Positions 1 to 9,341 of a stretch of 64,000 nt of DNA are shown here, in pieces (position 1 is the stretch's first letter; every line of letters begins with the position of its first letter). The position numbers were made by a program, and so were the translations under genes. The notes beneath the pieces were generated by a model. It did not search any database. It was not told the origin of the DNA and saw only the letters and a program-made list of their open reading frames with translations. The stretch is taken from positions 862,670-926,669 of the forward strand of contig NZ_MQWC01000004.1 in assembly GCF_002954405.1 (NCBI RefSeq), given 5' to 3'. Origin of the DNA: Salinibacter sp. 10B. Lineage in GTDB: Bacteria; Bacteroidota; Rhodothermia; Rhodothermales; Salinibacteraceae.

Positions 1-384
1 TCAGGGCGCACTCCAAAAGCACTTCTTCCCTTCGGTCAGGGCGCCGATGGCGTCCAATGATGACGCGACGAAGAGGAAAGAAAAGGCCCGGCGCCACCGG
101 GTGGGGACCCCGCAATTCAACCCACAATTTTATGAGATGTCCAGAAGCGACGGTCGTGTTTATTTTCCCGTTGGTGGAGCTATTCCATGCTGATGCAACC
201 GTCCCCGTTTTAAAACGCTCTCTTCGAAGCCAAGCGGCTGGAGCCCGCCTCGAGACTCTTTTTTCATTCCGAAACTCTCTCCTCGAAATGCACCCCCACC
301 CTCGCGATCTGGTATAAGCCCGGGAACGAACACCACCTGCGATGAAGAGTCGCGGTCCGAACCCGTTCGTCGTGCCCCGACGTC
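1..384. other. no gene seen at left edge
   Basis: I find no convincing gene here. A minus-strand frame ends with TGA exactly at bases 1-3 and reads about 40 codons back to an in-frame stop without an ATG. It is too short and lacks a recognisable motif, so it is not called. The stretch probably holds the promoter of the TonB-like gene that follows. Confidence 0.4.
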
Positions 385-1047
385 ATGTCTCTCTCTTCCC
401 TCACATACTATCAGCGCGTGATGGGGGCGATGGTAATCGTCCTGGGCGTGCTCGTGACGCTGGTTCGCTGGTGGCCGGCCGGAACAGGATCGGATGCCTC
501 TGCTCCTTTCCGGGACCGCCCTACCTCCCCGGTCCAGCTGCACGAGATTCAACCCACCAGCCAGACCCAGGAAAAAACGCCCCCTCCGCCGGCCCCACTT
601 CCTCCCATCGTAGTCCCGAATGAGGTACTGATAACAGAAGACATCACGTTTGGAGATGGAGAAATCGACGTCCGAATGCCCGAAGACGATGACAAACTCC
701 AGCAGGGCACGGCAAAAACGACGGCGGCTCAGCAACCCGACATGGGCGCTCGCCTTCTCAAAAACGTCCAGCCCAACTATCCGTCGTCTGCCCGCAAGGA
801 CGAGGTGCGGGCCCGGATTACAGTCGAAGTCCAGGTGAGTGAGACCGGAACGGTTCGCAGCGCGTCCGTTACGGGACGCTGGCGTGTCTACGAGGATGGA
901 TCGGTGCGCCCCGTTGCGGAGCTGGGGTACGGCCTGGAGGAAGCCGCCCTCACCGCCGCCCAACGCTCGCTCTTTCGTCCAGCACAGGCCCAGGGCCGTC
1001 CCGTCGCGACCCGAACGACACTCACGTTCACCTTCGGCCCTCGCTAG
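385..1047 (+). CDS. TonB-like energy-transducer protein
   Basis: A 220-residue protein with the TonB plan. A short N-terminus leads into one membrane segment (about residues 8-30), then a proline-rich periplasmic linker (about 50-75) and a C-terminal TonB-type domain (about 118-220) with the characteristic YP-x-A-R element (NYPSSARKDEVRARI) and a V-x-V-x-V-x-E-x-G-x-V strand pattern. TonB proteins pass proton-motive energy from ExbBD to outer-membrane receptors. No exbB or exbD is next to it, so it may instead be one of the orphan TonB-C proteins common in Bacteroidota. It ends tail to tail with the next gene, overlapping by 4 bases. Confidence 0.75.
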   Translation: MSLSSLTYYQRVMGAMVIVLGVLVTLVRWWPAGTGSDASAPFRDRPTSPVQLHEIQPTSQTQEKTPPPPAPLPPIVVPNEVLITEDITFGDGEIDVRMPEDDDKLQQGTAKTTAAQQPDMGARLLKNVQPNYPSSARKDEVRARITVEVQVSETGTVRSASVTGRWRVYEDGSVRPVAELGYGLEEAALTAAQRSLFRPAQAQGRPVATRTTLTFTFGPR

Positions 1048-1295
1048 CCGCGCCGTGAGCCGTCGTCCTCTCCGACCTCATGCCAAGTCGCTTCGTCGAC
1101 GTCCTCCCCCCAAAATGTGGGATGATCTGTGACGCCTTCCATGTGCTGGCGCGGGGACGGCCCCTTCCAGTTATGCACAGGAGTGGAGGAGGATGAGGAG
1201 TTGCGCTGCCCCCCTCCTCCTCGCAGAATATAGACGAGATTGCCCGCCGTCTGGAGGATAAAATAGAGAATGACTGCGCTGACCAGATACTCCAT
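1044..1295 (-). CDS. small membrane protein, unknown function
   Basis: An 83-residue protein that starts with a hydrophobic segment (MEYLVSAVILYFILQTAGNLVY, residues 1-22), followed by a Gly/Ser linker and an acidic C-terminus with an F-W-G-E-D-V-D-E-A-T-W motif. The plan (one membrane helix plus a short acidic cytoplasmic tail) resembles small Bacteroidota proteins of the DUF4834 kind, but I cannot assign the family. It lies downstream of folK on the same strand, separated by 228 bases, and overlaps the 3' end of the TonB-like gene on the other strand. The N-terminal helix and composition argue that it is a real gene. Confidence 0.5.
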   Translation of the reverse strand: MEYLVSAVILYFILQTAGNLVYILRGGGGQRNSSSSSTPVHNWKGPSPRQHMEGVTDHPTFWGEDVDEATWHEVGEDDGSRRG

Positions 1296-1523
1296 ACGTA
1301 ACTGCGTCCCAGCGGGATCGGTGCAGAAAGCGTCTCACTCGAAAAGGGGCGACGACGGTCCAACTGCAAGAAGGAGACCGGACGGTTCAGTACGCGGGCC
1401 GTCGCCTCTACGTTCACGAGAAGCTGTTCGGTTTCGTCCTTCCCCCCGGAAGAACGCATGGATTCTTCCTCCGGTCTCCCCTCCGCGTCCATTGCCCCCA
1501 CCATGGACGCTCAGTTCAGGCGT

Positions 1524-2051
1524 CTAGTCAACCTCCGTCGAAAGTGGATTTCCCACCGAGCGGATGGGGGTGGAATCGGGACAGTCCTGCAGGAGGGCCT
1601 CGACCGTTTCCTCGAACGGGAACGGCACGACAAATGCAGGAGCGAGGTCGGCCCAGGGACGAAGCACAAAGCGACGCTCGGAGAGTCGGGGATGGGGGAG
1701 CGTCAAGCGCTCGGTCTGACGAACCACATCGTTCACCGCCAGCAGATCCACATCGAGTGATCGGGGAGCCCACTGTTCCTGTTCTGCCCTCCTCCGTCCC
1801 GCTTCTCGCTCAAGGGCGTGAGCAATCTGGAGGAGGTGTTCGCCCCCCCCATCCACTTCGATCTGCACAACGGCATTTAAAAAGTCGGGCTGCGACTCTG
1901 ATGGAGACATCGTGTGCGCCTCCGTCTCGTATACCGGAGATACGGCAACGACCCGGACATCGTCGTGCCCCTGAAGTCCCTTTACTGCCCCCCGAAGATG
2001 TGCGAGCCGGTCGCCCAAATTCGATCCCAGCCCCAAATACGCTGTTTGCAT
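1524..2051 (-). CDS. folK: HPPK, folate biosynthesis pyrophosphokinase
   Basis: 2-amino-4-hydroxy-6-hydroxymethyldihydropteridine pyrophosphokinase transfers pyrophosphate from ATP to the pterin in tetrahydrofolate synthesis. The family signature is clear: N-terminal AYLGLGSNLGDR, then the S-P-x-Y-E-T-E segment, the FLNAVVQIE strand, and the catalytic loop ending in P-R-S-L-D-V-D-L-L with H-P-R-L following. The length (175 residues from this ATG) is normal. An in-frame ATG 24 bases upstream (2075) is possible, but starting at MQTAYLG fits family members best. No other folate gene is adjacent; the next gene upstream is the divergently unrelated secreted protease. Confidence 0.9.
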   Translation of the reverse strand: MQTAYLGLGSNLGDRLAHLRGAVKGLQGHDDVRVVAVSPVYETEAHTMSPSESQPDFLNAVVQIEVDGGGEHLLQIAHALEREAGRRRAEQEQWAPRSLDVDLLAVNDVVRQTERLTLPHPRLSERRFVLRPWADLAPAFVVPFPFEETVEALLQDCPDSTPIRSVGNPLSTEVD

Positions 2052-2128
2052 TGTGAGACGAGTCTTACCTGCCAAAGTGTCGACCTCCGTACGGCCGGAA
2101 TGGCCAGTGCCCCGTTCTCGCCGATGCT

Positions 2129-4966
2129 TTATCGAACAACCGTGACCTTCCGGGTGTGCACCTTCCCCCTGGCGGTCTGAAGACGCAGCACGTAGAGCCC
2201 GTTGGAAAGCCCCTCCAGTGTCACCATACGTTTGTGCCGCCCCCTTGGCACTTCTCCGTGCTCGATCCTTCGCACCCGCCGTCCCAACACATCGAAGAGT
2301 CCGAGCGCGATGTCCTGAGAGGTGGGCAATGCGTAGCGAATCGTCATCCGCCGTCGCGCCGGATTCGGTGCCGGACCGTGGAACTGCACGCTGGGGACCC
2401 CACGCTCGACGGTAATTGATTTCGAGTTGTGAACAGTGCCATCGACATCCATCTGCTGGAGCCGATACGTCACAGCGTCGACCTCATACGGTAGATCCGC
2501 GTCGGTAAATCGGTATGTTTGTGCCTGTGCAGTGGTGCCGCTCCCGTCGACCACTCCTACGGTCCGCCATCGCGCCTCCTCAGAAGCACCAGGTCCCCGA
2601 GCTGGTTCTGTCATTCCTCTCGTACGCTGAATGCGAAACCGCGCGTTGTTTCTCTCAGAAGCCGTTGCCCACCTCAGACGTACTGCACTACCATCGAAGC
2701 GTCCTGTAAACCCGTGCAGTGCAACGGGAAGCGGGGACGGCTCCGCCGCCAATACGGCATTTTCAAAGCAACATGTTCGGCTGCCATTCACAGCAGCGAG
2801 AGCCCCCTCCGAAAAGGAAATGTCCGCTTCGCTTCGAAAAACAGGACGATACTCTCCGGTCGCACTCGACGCCAGCTCCAGCGTGACAAACAAGTACGTA
2901 CTATCGGTGGGTACCGACAGGTTCAGGTCCTGAAAAACCGCAGGGGCGGCAGTCGAGGTCGTCGCCAGACGGGTGTCCGTCTTCGCATCGAACGTCCGGT
3001 CGGTAGAGCGCCAGAGTCTAGCGGCCGTTACCCCCTCAAATCCGGACGCCTCGTTGGCCACGGAAAGGGTCGTAAGAGCAGCTCCTGACCGGTCGGCCAC
3101 GAGCACAAAACGTCCCACCGCATTGTAATCGGTCCCTGGCTCCGGAACGGGGGCGCTGTACGAGTGCCCGTCAACGAGGTGCACCCCGGGCCCCTCGATG
3201 CGAGCACGAGTCTCGGCCGAGAACGAACTTTCGGCGTTCGACGCGTCCACAGCCGACACCCGGTAGTGATAGGTCGTGTCGGGCAAGAGGGTCGTGTCCA
3301 CCACCGCCGTCGTGCCGGCTCCAACCGTGATCACAGGGGCTGCCAATGCCTGGGCCACAGGCATAGAGTCGATCGGGGCCGGACGTCGGTACACCCGGTA
3401 TTTGGTCACGCGCTCAGAGGGGACCCCCGCCCAGCCGAGGCGAATGCTGTCCCCATCCGTAGTCGCCGTAACGGTGCTCGGCGGAGGAAGTCGTTCCCGG
3501 CTATCTTGTGAGCGGCCCTCGAGTCTCGTTCGTCCCGCATTGATTGGATCCAGCCAGTCGGCGAGAGTGGCCGGTTGCGAGAACCCACTCGGAGTGTAGT
3601 CGCCAGTACTGAAGCCGGGCGCGATGCGCCCGTACCAGTCGGGTTCGTCGTTGTCTTCAGCACTTCCGGCCAGACATCCTGCGAGACCGCCCGAAAGCAC
3701 ACCGACGACGCGCCGGTCAGAGTCGTAGAGAGGAGACCCGGACGAACCGCCCTCCGTTGTGCCTCGATCCCACTGCCCTACGCGCAAGTGCGTAGTGCCA
3801 CTCCCCTCGCCCCCTCCATAGGCGGTCTGATCCGTCGGCTCCCGATCGAAGCTAATGCGCTTGCCGTGACCAGAGGGATGATGAACAGTCGCGGCCGCCA
3901 CGGTACCCGTTCCCGCCCGACTCCATCCATTGAAATACAGGTCGTAGCTCGTCGGGATGTCGTCGTCTACCTCCACGAGCGCAAGATCCGGCTTCCCACT
4001 GATAGTCCCATCCTGATGAGTACCGCCGTAGCGAAAGCGGAGAAGGGCCCCAGTGGAGATCTGCGCGTCTCTATCGTCGGCCGTTACCGTTCCATTGTCG
4101 TTGGTGCCCGGCGTGCGACAGGTGGAATTCTGATAGTTCCAGTAGAACACCATTGTTTGCGCCACCGAAGGTGACGAGACACAATGCTCCGCGGTCAAAA
4201 AGAAGGGACGTCCATTCTGCGCCGTCGTGTTCATGAGCGAGCCCGTGCAGACGTACGCACTCCCATTCTGCTCAAAACTGTACAGAGCCACCGAGCGCTC
4301 CTGCTGTCGCCACGGGTCGGCAGCGTCGCAGGCCACATCAAGATTGCAACTTCCCGACTTGGCCCGAATGCGGGATCGGTTTCCCGGAAAGACGGCCCGG
4401 TCGGCGTGCACCAGATCGCTCAGCACAAGATGAACATCCTGGCGACGATCAGGGGGAGCGAGAAGCTCAACGATCACCTCCTCTCCCTGAACGAGCGGGG
4501 TCCAGTGCGCCCCACCGGTCGCATCACGTCCGGTGTACGGTCCCCGGATCGTCTGCCCATCGCCGTCGTGGACGAACAAGCGACTTCCTGCCGGCAGATC
4601 AAACGGGGAGAAGCCGAGACTGAGAGAACGCGCCCCTGTGGACTGTACCCGTACGCGCCAAAGCCAGTGCCCCGAGGGCAAACGCTCCCATCTCCCGTGC
4701 TCCTGAGGGGTGAGCCGGGTCTCGATCACTGTTCCGTAGCGAAACGGACCAATCCCACTGTGTCCCTCCCCAACCGGACGCTCCGCGGTGTCGACAGCTG
4801 TGATCTGTTGTACCGGAAGGGCATCCGCCGCGACGGCGGCATGCTCGGACGGAAGTGTGGGCCGTGGCTGCGCCTGAACTCCTCCTAGAACGCTCCCGCC
4901 CAAAAATGCGAGGAAAATGCAGCGTAAAACGGCAGCCGTTGACATGGACAATGGGAAGACGTTCAC
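2129..4966 (-). CDS. secreted trypsin-like protease with FN3 and T9SS tail
   Basis: A 945-residue exported serine protease. An N-terminal signal peptide ends near VQAQ (residue about 33). A beta-rich prodomain-like region (about 75-190) precedes a trypsin-fold domain with visible triad residues: His261 in TAEHC, Asp327 in KPDLALVEVD and Ser409 in GGSSGSP. Cysteines C208, C213, C240 and C262 suggest disulfides, as in lysyl-endopeptidase-like enzymes. A fibronectin type III domain follows (about 490-590), then a further beta domain. The last 80 residues form a T9SS type A sorting domain (PNPARRRMTIRYALP ... GLYVLRLQT). It probably acts outside the cell or on its surface. The substrate specificity cannot be read from sequence. 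ATG 4945 is an alternative start. Confidence 0.82.
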   Translation of the reverse strand: MNVFPLSMSTAAVLRCIFLAFLGGSVLGGVQAQPRPTLPSEHAAVAADALPVQQITAVDTAERPVGEGHSGIGPFRYGTVIETRLTPQEHGRWERLPSGHWLWRVRVQSTGARSLSLGFSPFDLPAGSRLFVHDGDGQTIRGPYTGRDATGGAHWTPLVQGEEVIVELLAPPDRRQDVHLVLSDLVHADRAVFPGNRSRIRAKSGSCNLDVACDAADPWRQQERSVALYSFEQNGSAYVCTGSLMNTTAQNGRPFFLTAEHCVSSPSVAQTMVFYWNYQNSTCRTPGTNDNGTVTADDRDAQISTGALLRFRYGGTHQDGTISGKPDLALVEVDDDIPTSYDLYFNGWSRAGTGTVAAATVHHPSGHGKRISFDREPTDQTAYGGGEGSGTTHLRVGQWDRGTTEGGSSGSPLYDSDRRVVGVLSGGLAGCLAGSAEDNDEPDWYGRIAPGFSTGDYTPSGFSQPATLADWLDPINAGRTRLEGRSQDSRERLPPPSTVTATTDGDSIRLGWAGVPSERVTKYRVYRRPAPIDSMPVAQALAAPVITVGAGTTAVVDTTLLPDTTYHYRVSAVDASNAESSFSAETRARIEGPGVHLVDGHSYSAPVPEPGTDYNAVGRFVLVADRSGAALTTLSVANEASGFEGVTAARLWRSTDRTFDAKTDTRLATTSTAAPAVFQDLNLSVPTDSTYLFVTLELASSATGEYRPVFRSEADISFSEGALAAVNGSRTCCFENAVLAAEPSPLPVALHGFTGRFDGSAVRLRWATASERNNARFRIQRTRGMTEPARGPGASEEARWRTVGVVDGSGTTAQAQTYRFTDADLPYEVDAVTYRLQQMDVDGTVHNSKSITVERGVPSVQFHGPAPNPARRRMTIRYALPTSQDIALGLFDVLGRRVRRIEHGEVPRGRHKRMVTLEGLSNGLYVLRLQTARGKVHTRKVTVVR

Positions 4967-5278
4967 GAGACGGACATGAGCACCGCCGGTTCAGGCGTCA
5001 AGCGTAGCCCATAGTGGGTCCTCCTGTTCCAGAGTTGCAATTCTCCTGCCATGATGGCACGGCAATCGCATCTACGCCTGGTACCAGACGACCCTGAAGA
5101 ACGATCTTCCACATGCCATCCTCACCTATTCACGGGAGTGCTCGGTTCAATACGCACCAGGCGCGCCCCTCGTCCGGCCCGAAATTGCCCCACGGTCGCC
5201 CCCACCACGTTGACCCTCGCCCGCTCGTCTCGTATCATCACAACATCACTGTGATAGTCCGCACAACGAGAGGTGTTT
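4967..5278. other. divergent intergenic region
   Basis: This 312-base spacer separates the minus-strand protease from the plus-strand aldo/keto reductase, so it should hold both promoters. I found no convincing sigma-70-like pair or riboswitch. An AGAGG purine stretch just upstream of the ATG at 5279 is a plausible ribosome binding site. Confidence 0.4.
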
Positions 5279-6280
5279 ATGCCTGACCTCCAATACCGTT
5301 ACTTGGGCAATACCGGCGTCAAGATCTCCCCCCTTTGCCTGGGTACGATGTCGTTCGGGGAAGACGCCGACCCCGATACCGCTGCTGCCATGTTTTCTCG
5401 CTGCCGGGACGCAGGAATCAACGCGTTCGACTGTGCCAACGTCTACGCAGACGGCCGCTCCGAAGAGATCCTCGGGGACCTTATCACAGAGTGCCGGGAG
5501 GAGGTTGTACTCACGTCGAAGGCCTACTTCCCCACCGGCGACGGACCCAATGATCGGGGCAGTAGTCGCTATCATCTCGTACAGGCCGTCGAGAACAGTC
5601 TGCGCCGGCTCGGCACCGACCGGCTTGACGTACTCTTCCTGCACCGCTTCGACCCAAAAACGGCCCTCCACGAAACCCTTCGCGCCCTCGACGACCTTGT
5701 GCGACAGGGAAAAGTACTCTACCTTGGCGCCTCCAACTTTGCCGCCTGGCAGGTTATGAAGGCCCTCGGCCGTCAGCGTCGGGAGGGCTGGACGCCGTTC
5801 CACGTCCTGCAGCCCATGTATAACTTGGCCAAACGGCAGGCCGAAGTGGAGCTTCTGCCCATGGCCCAAAGCGAAAATCTTGGCGTACTGTCCTACAGTC
5901 CCCTTGGGGGCGGCCTACTCACCGGGAAGTACGGCCTGGAGACCCGTCCGGACGAAGGTCGGCTCGTCGAGAATCCGATGTATCAAACCCGCTACGGCGC
6001 CGAGGTTCACTACCAAGTGGCTGAGCGCTTTACCGATTTTGCCAATACGCACGGGTACGATCCGGTCCCCCTCGCCGTGGCCTGGGTCCAACATCATCCG
6101 GCCGTCACGGCTCCCATCATCGGAGGGCGGAATCTGGACCAATTGGAAGACTCCCTTGCGGCACTGGAGATTGACATGACGTCGGATCTACGTGCGGCCA
6201 TCAGCGATCTTTCGCCCACGCCCCCACCCGCGACCGACCGCGTCGAGGAGCGATCGCAGCACACGTATGGCACTCGATAA
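5279..6280 (+). CDS. aldo/keto reductase
   Basis: A 333-residue NAD(P)H-dependent oxidoreductase of the aldo/keto reductase superfamily (TIM barrel). The start YRYLGNTGVKISPLCLGTMSFG is typical. The catalytic tetrad can be seen: Asp and Tyr in FDCANVYADG, Lys in VVLTSKAYF and His in DVLFLHRFD. The cofactor loop region includes APIIGGRNLDQLEDSL. I chose ATG 5279 because it has an upstream AGAGG; a GTG at 5273 is in frame. Its stop overlaps the next gene's start, so the two are probably co-transcribed. The substrate is unknown. A second, dissimilar aldo/keto reductase lies at 52039-53019. Confidence 0.9.
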   Translation: MPDLQYRYLGNTGVKISPLCLGTMSFGEDADPDTAAAMFSRCRDAGINAFDCANVYADGRSEEILGDLITECREEVVLTSKAYFPTGDGPNDRGSSRYHLVQAVENSLRRLGTDRLDVLFLHRFDPKTALHETLRALDDLVRQGKVLYLGASNFAAWQVMKALGRQRREGWTPFHVLQPMYNLAKRQAEVELLPMAQSENLGVLSYSPLGGGLLTGKYGLETRPDEGRLVENPMYQTRYGAEVHYQVAERFTDFANTHGYDPVPLAVAWVQHHPAVTAPIIGGRNLDQLEDSLAALEIDMTSDLRAAISDLSPTPPPATDRVEERSQHTYGTR

Positions 6281-6815
6281 CAATCCCCCTTTGTACATGA
6301 ACGCGTTCACTCGCACAGATGACCACTGGACCGCAACCGAATCCGTTGCCGACAACGGAACCGGGGTTCAGGTGCAGGCAGCAGATCCGACCGTTGCACC
6401 CGAGGTGCAATTTTGGGCAGACGGAACTGCGTTTTTTCACCTCACGGGCACAGAGCCCCGCCCGGACACGGACACCACTCATACGGTGGCGATCGTCGAC
6501 CCCGATACCGCAACCGGACATGTTCTCTTTGCCGTGCACGCCGATGGCACCGACCTCGTCTTCGAAGATTGTCGCTCTACCTCGGAAATGGCGGTCAACG
6601 AGGAGACGCTCGATCATGCCCGATCGGCCCTGACCGAAATCATGATTCCGGTCTACATCGACGATGTGGTTAGTGACGTCAGTGAGGAAATCCCGGCGTG
6701 GGCCGCCCTCCACACGGTTCAGTACGACGACGCCCGCTCCTCCTGGACGTATTTCCGGACCTCTCTCTTTGACGACGGCACGCTCGGAATCGAGGACGAA
6801 TACGGAGAGATCTGA
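6267..6815 (+). CDS. acidic hypothetical protein
   Basis: A 182-residue, strongly acidic soluble protein with no signal peptide or membrane segment. It is rich in Thr/Asp and beta-type segments (VQFWADGTAFFHLTGTE; HTVAIVDPDTATGHVLF). I do not recognise a family. The ATG at 6267 overlaps the final codons of the upstream aldo/keto reductase by 14 bases, which indicates translational coupling in one operon. A second in-frame ATG lies at 6297. The acid-rich composition matches a halophile's cytoplasmic proteins. An intrinsic terminator about 100 bases downstream closes the unit. Confidence 0.7.
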   Translation: MALDNNPPLYMNAFTRTDDHWTATESVADNGTGVQVQAADPTVAPEVQFWADGTAFFHLTGTEPRPDTDTTHTVAIVDPDTATGHVLFAVHADGTDLVFEDCRSTSEMAVNEETLDHARSALTEIMIPVYIDDVVSDVSEEIPAWAALHTVQYDDARSSWTYFRTSLFDDGTLGIEDEYGEI

Positions 6816-6909
6816 TCCCGAACCTTTTCGTTCTGAGTACTCCGAAGCAACATGCACAGTCCCCCTTCCCAAGTCGTATCTCCTTGCCGGCCCCCTCGTG
6901 GGATTAATC

Positions 6910-6954
6910 AAAAAAAGCGCCGGGCATCTCCTACGCCCGGCGCTTTGTTTTTTC
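6910..6954. terminator. bidirectional intrinsic terminator
   Basis: A perfect 12-bp stem (6914-6925 pairing with 6935-6946) with a 9-base loop is followed by a T tract on the plus strand (6948-6953) and preceded by an A tract (6910-6916) that serves as the T tract on the minus strand. It lies between the convergent acidic-protein and fasciclin genes and can end transcription of both. Confidence 0.88.
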
Positions 6955-6972
6955 AAATATGGTGGACCGGCG

Positions 6973-7413
6973 TTAGTCCTCTTCGCTTGGCATCAACACA
7001 CTGTCGATAGCGTGAACGACCCCGTTATTCGCCTCTAGGTTCGTCCGGCGGATGGACGCGTCCCCAACCGACACGACATTTCCTTTCTTTCGGATGGGCA
7101 CCGTCTCTCCACTCATCATTGTCAGCGACGACATTCCGGCCACATCGGCCGCCATCTTTCGGCCCTGGACCACGTGATGTTTCAGAATGTTCTGGAGTTG
7201 CGACTTGTTGGTTGCCTTGAAAAGAGATTTCACTGTGCCTTTCGGCAGCTTCTCAAATGCGGCATTGGTGGGGGCAAAGACCGTAAACGGTCCGTTTCCT
7301 TTCAGCGTACCTATAAGATCCGCTGATTTGATCGCCTCGACGAGGGTCGTGAAACTGCTATCCTCTGTTGCCAAGTCTACGATACTGTTGGGTTTCTGCT
7401 TGACCTTAGCCAT
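6973..7413 (-). CDS. fasciclin (FAS1) domain protein
   Basis: A 146-residue protein made of one FAS1 domain. Both hallmark segments are visible: H1-like FTVFAPTNAAFEKLP and H2-like ANNGVVHAIDSVLMP, with the YH-type motif represented by LKHHVVQG. FAS1 domains mediate adhesion, and many bacterial single-domain forms are secreted. Here the protein begins MAKVKQKPNSIVDLA without a signal peptide, so it may be cytoplasmic or exported by another route. It is a single-gene unit ended by the bidirectional terminator. Confidence 0.88.
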   Translation of the reverse strand: MAKVKQKPNSIVDLATEDSSFTTLVEAIKSADLIGTLKGNGPFTVFAPTNAAFEKLPKGTVKSLFKATNKSQLQNILKHHVVQGRKMAADVAGMSSLTMMSGETVPIRKKGNVVSVGDASIRRTNLEANNGVVHAIDSVLMPSEED

Positions 7414-7777
7414 GACTGGTTCTTATGAGAATGGGAAAGGGTACGTGTGGTGAGATGGTACGCGGTCTCCACGGCGCCGCCCACCACTTCTCCCATCCAC
7501 CCATCGTACGCCAATGGCGAAAGGTCACTACCACCCACGTCCCCCACCGTGCGCCCTCTTCTCCCTCGCACTGAGGTCCACCACGGACGCCGGCAGGCGT
7601 GCGCCGCCCCAAGCGACGGCTCGGTCGGGATATCGAGCCGGGGCAAAGGCGTGTCCGTAACAATGGTGAGACGACCTACACGTATGACATTGGCACGGCA
7701 CTGATGCCCGTGCCCGTCGTTTGGACCTAGTCCTCCTCGCTCATCCTCATTTGCAACCTGCCTGTCCTCTGCTCGCC
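7414..7777. other. divergent intergenic region
   Basis: 364 bases between the fasciclin gene (minus) and msrA (plus). I see no gene, strong hairpin or clear promoter boxes. It presumably contains both promoters. Confidence 0.4.
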
Positions 7778-8464
7778 ATGCAACCGACCTCCGTCCTCCG
7801 GGTCCCTCTCGCCGCACTCGCCGCTCTCTTTGTCGGCAGTCTCCTTTTTGCCTGCACGCCGTCGTCCGACGCTGAGAGCGCAGCCGTGCCGTCCGACTCG
7901 CTGCTTCCAGCCGCCGTGGCCGATACCGCCACATTTGCCGGCGGCTGCTTCTGGTGCATGGAGCCGCCCTACGATAAGATCGACGGGGTCGTATCCACAA
8001 TTTCGGGCTTTGCCGGCGGCGAAATAGCCAATCCCTCGTATCGCCAGGTGGCCGGGGGAGAAACCAAACATACCGAAACGGTACAGGTGGTCTACGACTC
8101 GACGAAGGTGGACTACGAGCGTCTGCTGCGGATCTACTGGCACAACGTAGACCCCTTCGATGGCAGCGGTCAGTTTTGTGACCGCGGCTCGCAGTATCGC
8201 CCGGCCATCTTCGTACACGACGCCCGCCAACGACGACTTGCCGAGCAGTCCTTGGAGACGGTGTCGGCTCGTTTTGACCAGTCGATCGCGGTTCGAATTC
8301 ACGACCTGAACGCCTTCTACGCAGCCGAGCAGTACCACCAGAACTTCTACCAGAAGAACTCGGCGCGCTACAAAAGCTATCGTCGCGGCTGTGGCCGCGA
8401 CGCCCGTCTTCGAGAGATTTGGGGCAGCGCGGCTGGGTCTGATGCCGCCCTCACGTCGAAGTAG
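7778..8464 (+). CDS. msrA: lipoprotein methionine-S-sulfoxide reductase A
   Basis: Peptide methionine (S)-S-oxide reductase repairs oxidised methionine. The catalytic motif G-G-C-F-W-C-M-E is present, followed by the typical SGFAGG, GETKHTETVQV and FWHNVDPFD-like (IYWHNVDPFDGSGQFCDRGSQYRPAIF) segments; a C-terminal RGCGRD may carry the resolving Cys. The start at 7778 gives a signal sequence ending in a lipobox (GSLLFAC), so the enzyme is probably anchored in the periplasmic membrane leaflet rather than cytoplasmic. The total is 228 residues. No msrB is adjacent. Confidence 0.92.
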   Translation: MQPTSVLRVPLAALAALFVGSLLFACTPSSDAESAAVPSDSLLPAAVADTATFAGGCFWCMEPPYDKIDGVVSTISGFAGGEIANPSYRQVAGGETKHTETVQVVYDSTKVDYERLLRIYWHNVDPFDGSGQFCDRGSQYRPAIFVHDARQRRLAEQSLETVSARFDQSIAVRIHDLNAFYAAEQYHQNFYQKNSARYKSYRRGCGRDARLREIWGSAAGSDAALTSK

Positions 8465-8470
8465 CCCTCT

Positions 8471-9265
8471 CTAAAATCCCGACACGTAGCGCATGAGAAG
8501 CCGTACGACGGGGGCGGGGAGCACATCCGAGAGGCGGTAGATCCAGCGAAATTGCTTGCCGACGGGCCAGTGGATGCGGTCCCCACTGAGAGCTTCTACC
8601 ACGACGTCGGCCACGTCCTCAGGAGAAAGATTGGGGGCAAGCCGGCGCTGTGGTCGTACGGGCACCGAGCCGTCCTCGTCTGGTGACGCGGGCGGCGCAT
8701 CCACGTAGGGCGGCACCACGTCGCACACGTGAATGTTGTGATGCGCCCACTCCAGGTTTAGCGCCTGGGTTAAAGAGCGAACTCCGGCCTTTGCGGCGGA
8801 ATAACTCGCCAGGTCCGGCGTCCCGTACATGCTTGAGGCTGAGGCAATGCTCACAACACGAGCCTCCTCCGCCTCTCGCAAGAGCGGAAAGGCCGCGTGC
8901 GTTACGGCCAGCATGGCCCACAGATTGCCGTCGATGAGGGTGCGATGCGCTTCAAGATCCAGCTGTTCGAAGCGCCCCGCCTGCATAACTCCGGCAGCAT
9001 TTACCAGCACGTGGAGACGTCCCCCCATGTCCTCACCGATGTCCGCAACGGTCTGCTGCACCTCCTCTTCGTCAGTAAGGTCGAGGGCACGAGCAATCAC
9101 AGCCGAGGCCCCTTCCAGTTGCTCTGTGAGGCCGTGGAGGCCGGCGGCGTCGCCATCAAGAAGCCCAATGGACCACCCCTGCCGGGCAAAGCGATGGGCG
9201 ACACTTCGCCCAATATCGGAGGTCGCACCGGTAACGAGAAGGGTCGAGGCGTCGGACGAAGCCAT
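8471..9265 (-). CDS. short-chain dehydrogenase/reductase
   Basis: A 264-residue Rossmann-fold SDR. The nucleotide-binding motif TGATSDIG is at residues 13-20, an NAAG motif follows (VNAAGVMQAG), and the catalytic Ser and YxxxK are seen in SIASASSMYG and YSAAKAG. The C-terminus is hydrophobic (LPAPVVRLLMRYVSGF), which suggests membrane association. The substrate is unknown. It runs convergent to msrA with only 6 bases between stops, and its start lies 77 bases below the tuf terminator. Confidence 0.88.
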   Translation of the reverse strand: MASSDASTLLVTGATSDIGRSVAHRFARQGWSIGLLDGDAAGLHGLTEQLEGASAVIARALDLTDEEEVQQTVADIGEDMGGRLHVLVNAAGVMQAGRFEQLDLEAHRTLIDGNLWAMLAVTHAAFPLLREAEEARVVSIASASSMYGTPDLASYSAAKAGVRSLTQALNLEWAHHNIHVCDVVPPYVDAPPASPDEDGSVPVRPQRRLAPNLSPEDVADVVVEALSGDRIHWPVGKQFRWIYRLSDVLPAPVVRLLMRYVSGF

Positions 9266-9341
9266 AGCCGGCGATCAGATTGGTGAAAGGGGATAGAGCA
9301 CGCGAAGGAATGCAAACAACGGACCGCACGAGATCTTTCCC

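Noticed and set aside
1-120. Minus-strand frame ending TGA at bases 1-3
   Set aside because: Only about 40 codons with no start codon and no motif.
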